Shown: one piece after another, positions 13,865 to 14,267 of the stretch | Numbering within the stretch: the stretch's first letter is position 1 | How the letters are laid out: every line of letters begins with the position of its first letter | Origin: Bdellovibrionales bacterium | GTDB lineage: Bacteria > Myxococcota > XYA12-FULL-58-9 > SYDY01 | DNA length: 14,267 nt | NCBI GenBank assembly: GCA_005801425.1 | Contig: SYDY01000092.1 | Span: 1 to 14,267, forward strand | Direction of reading: 5' to 3' | Translations under genes and position numbers: made by a program | The notes under the pieces: model-generated | Told to the model about the DNA's origin: nothing | Database searches by the model: none | Seen by the model: only the letters and a program-made list of their open reading frames with translations

Positions 13865-14179
13865 ATGAGCGACGGACGCGACCGTGTACAGCCTTTAGGT
13901 TCTATGCATATCGGAATGGGCAATGCGACGCCTGAGCGCATCGAATCGTTGCAGCGCCAGTGGGTTCGACAAACGCGCCCCCAGGGCTTGGGAAAAGTCT
14001 TCGCAGCGAAGCTCGCAGCCGTACGGGGTGAACCCTCGAGGGAAGAAGGCGAGAACGAAGAAGCAGCAGTTGATCCGCGTCCTAAAACAGTGCCGTTGGG
14101 ACTCAGTCACCCAGGACAAGCCGCCATTGCAGGACGCACGGAAACCCGTGCGGGTGATGATGTGGTGATTAAGGGGTAA
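13865..14179 (+). CDS. Small hypothetical protein
   Basis: This frame encodes 104 residues from the ATG at 13865 (MSDGRDRVQPLGSMHIGMG); an in-frame ATG at 13853 would add four. The product is hydrophilic, with a helix-prone middle (ATPERIESLQRQWVRQTR), a charged low-complexity part (EPSREEGENEEAAVDPR) and no signal or membrane segment. I do not recognise a family. There is no visible ribosome site; TATGCT lies about 8 bases upstream, so a leaderless transcript is conceivable. Support for its reality is the unbroken frame, a plausible composition, and a hairpin-plus-T-run that begins within four bases of its stop. The antisense frame over the same DNA is less convincing. Confidence 0.45.
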   Translation: MSDGRDRVQPLGSMHIGMGNATPERIESLQRQWVRQTRPQGLGKVFAAKLAAVRGEPSREEGENEEAAVDPRPKTVPLGLSHPGQAAIAGRTETRAGDDVVIKG

Positions 14180-14182
14180 AAA

Positions 14183-14251
14183 ATCGTCATCCCCACGAAC
14201 GTGGGGATCCATGTTTTTTTTCTGGCTCCCCGCTTTCGCGGGGCTGACGAT
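14183..14251. repeat. REP-like palindromes as an inverted pair (REPIN-like)
   Basis: Two related hairpin units face each other. Unit 1 is ATCGTCA followed by the CCCCAC-GAAC-GTGGGG stem (14183-14208). Unit 2, read on the minus strand, is ATCGTCA followed by the CCCCGC-GAAA-GCGGGG stem (14251-14228). The outer arms ATCGTCA (14183-14189) and TGACGAT (14245-14251) are perfect inverted repeats. The stems differ by an A-T to G-C pair swap that keeps pairing in both units, a sign of selection for structure. This is the form of a REPIN, a doublet of repetitive extragenic palindromes mobilised by a RAYT transposase elsewhere in a genome. Copy number cannot be seen from this window. Confidence 0.6.
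14189..14221 (+). terminator. Likely rho-independent terminator (first REP-like hairpin plus T-run)
   Basis: ATCCCCAC-GAAC-GTGGGGAT forms an 8-pair stem with a four-base loop (14189-14208), followed after five bases by eight T residues (14214-14221). It begins ten bases after the stop of the gene ending at 14179, where a terminator is expected. The same hairpin is half of the REP-like doublet. Confidence 0.55.
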
Positions 14252-14267
14252 AATTACTTCACCGCAT

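Noticed and set aside
1-14267. CRISPR array, tRNA, rRNA, insertion sequence or attachment site
   Set aside because: I saw no regularly spaced repeats, no tRNA-like cloverleaf, no transposase or integrase and no target-site duplication.

Overview
The window looks like a chromosomal segment of a Gram-negative bacterium, most likely of the former Deltaproteobacteria (Myxococcota or Bdellovibrionota side). Three clear lipoproteins imply an outer membrane. A DivIVA-type protein, a PP2C phosphatase, a bacterial calpain-like protease, a cytochrome P450 and a GAF-GGDEF protein together fit predatory or complex deltaproteobacterial lineages. This placement is inference from gene content; no rRNA, tRNA or marker gene here settles it. 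GC content appears moderate, with an AT-rich dip around 11330-11600.

Layout. Positions 1-942 (minus) hold the start of an unrecognised gene that runs off the left edge. It is divergent from a calpain-like cysteine protease (1060-1854, plus). An alpha/beta-hydrolase-fold protein without a catalytic serine follows (2042-3235, plus) and converges on fabI (3288-4061, minus). fabI is divergent from a long plus-strand run that is probably one or two operons (4123-9760): PP2C phosphatase, membrane-anchored M23 peptidase, P450-like protein, maf, yggS, divIVA, yggU. This run mixes cell-wall and cell-division functions (M23, Maf, DivIVA) with conserved housekeeping genes (yggS, yggU) and one outlier, the P450.

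From 9757 to 12142 lies the most unusual part. On the minus strand are two lipoproteins (11660-12142 and 9757-10254) with the same 103-residue C-terminal domain and identical last six residues. There are also two small soluble coiled-coil proteins of the sll1863 stress-protein type (11024-11329 and 10270-10572) that align without gaps. A two-helix lmo0937-type membrane protein sits between the two coil genes, and a small basic protein is encoded on the plus strand. I read this as a duplicated module pairing a soluble coil with an envelope coil, probably for stress tolerance.

Beyond it are a GAF plus degenerate GGDEF protein (12290-13273, minus), an unknown lipoprotein (13322-13819, minus) and a small hypothetical gene (13865-14179, plus). 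That last gene ends four bases before an inverted pair of REP-like palindromes (14183-14251), which resembles a REPIN and also looks like a terminator.

Four proteins keep a recognisable enzyme fold but differ at a signature residue: calpain Asn to Asp, P450 ExxR to ExxW, hydrolase Ser to Gly, and GGDEF to SSDKF. All gene assignments come from reading motifs in the sequence; no database search was run.
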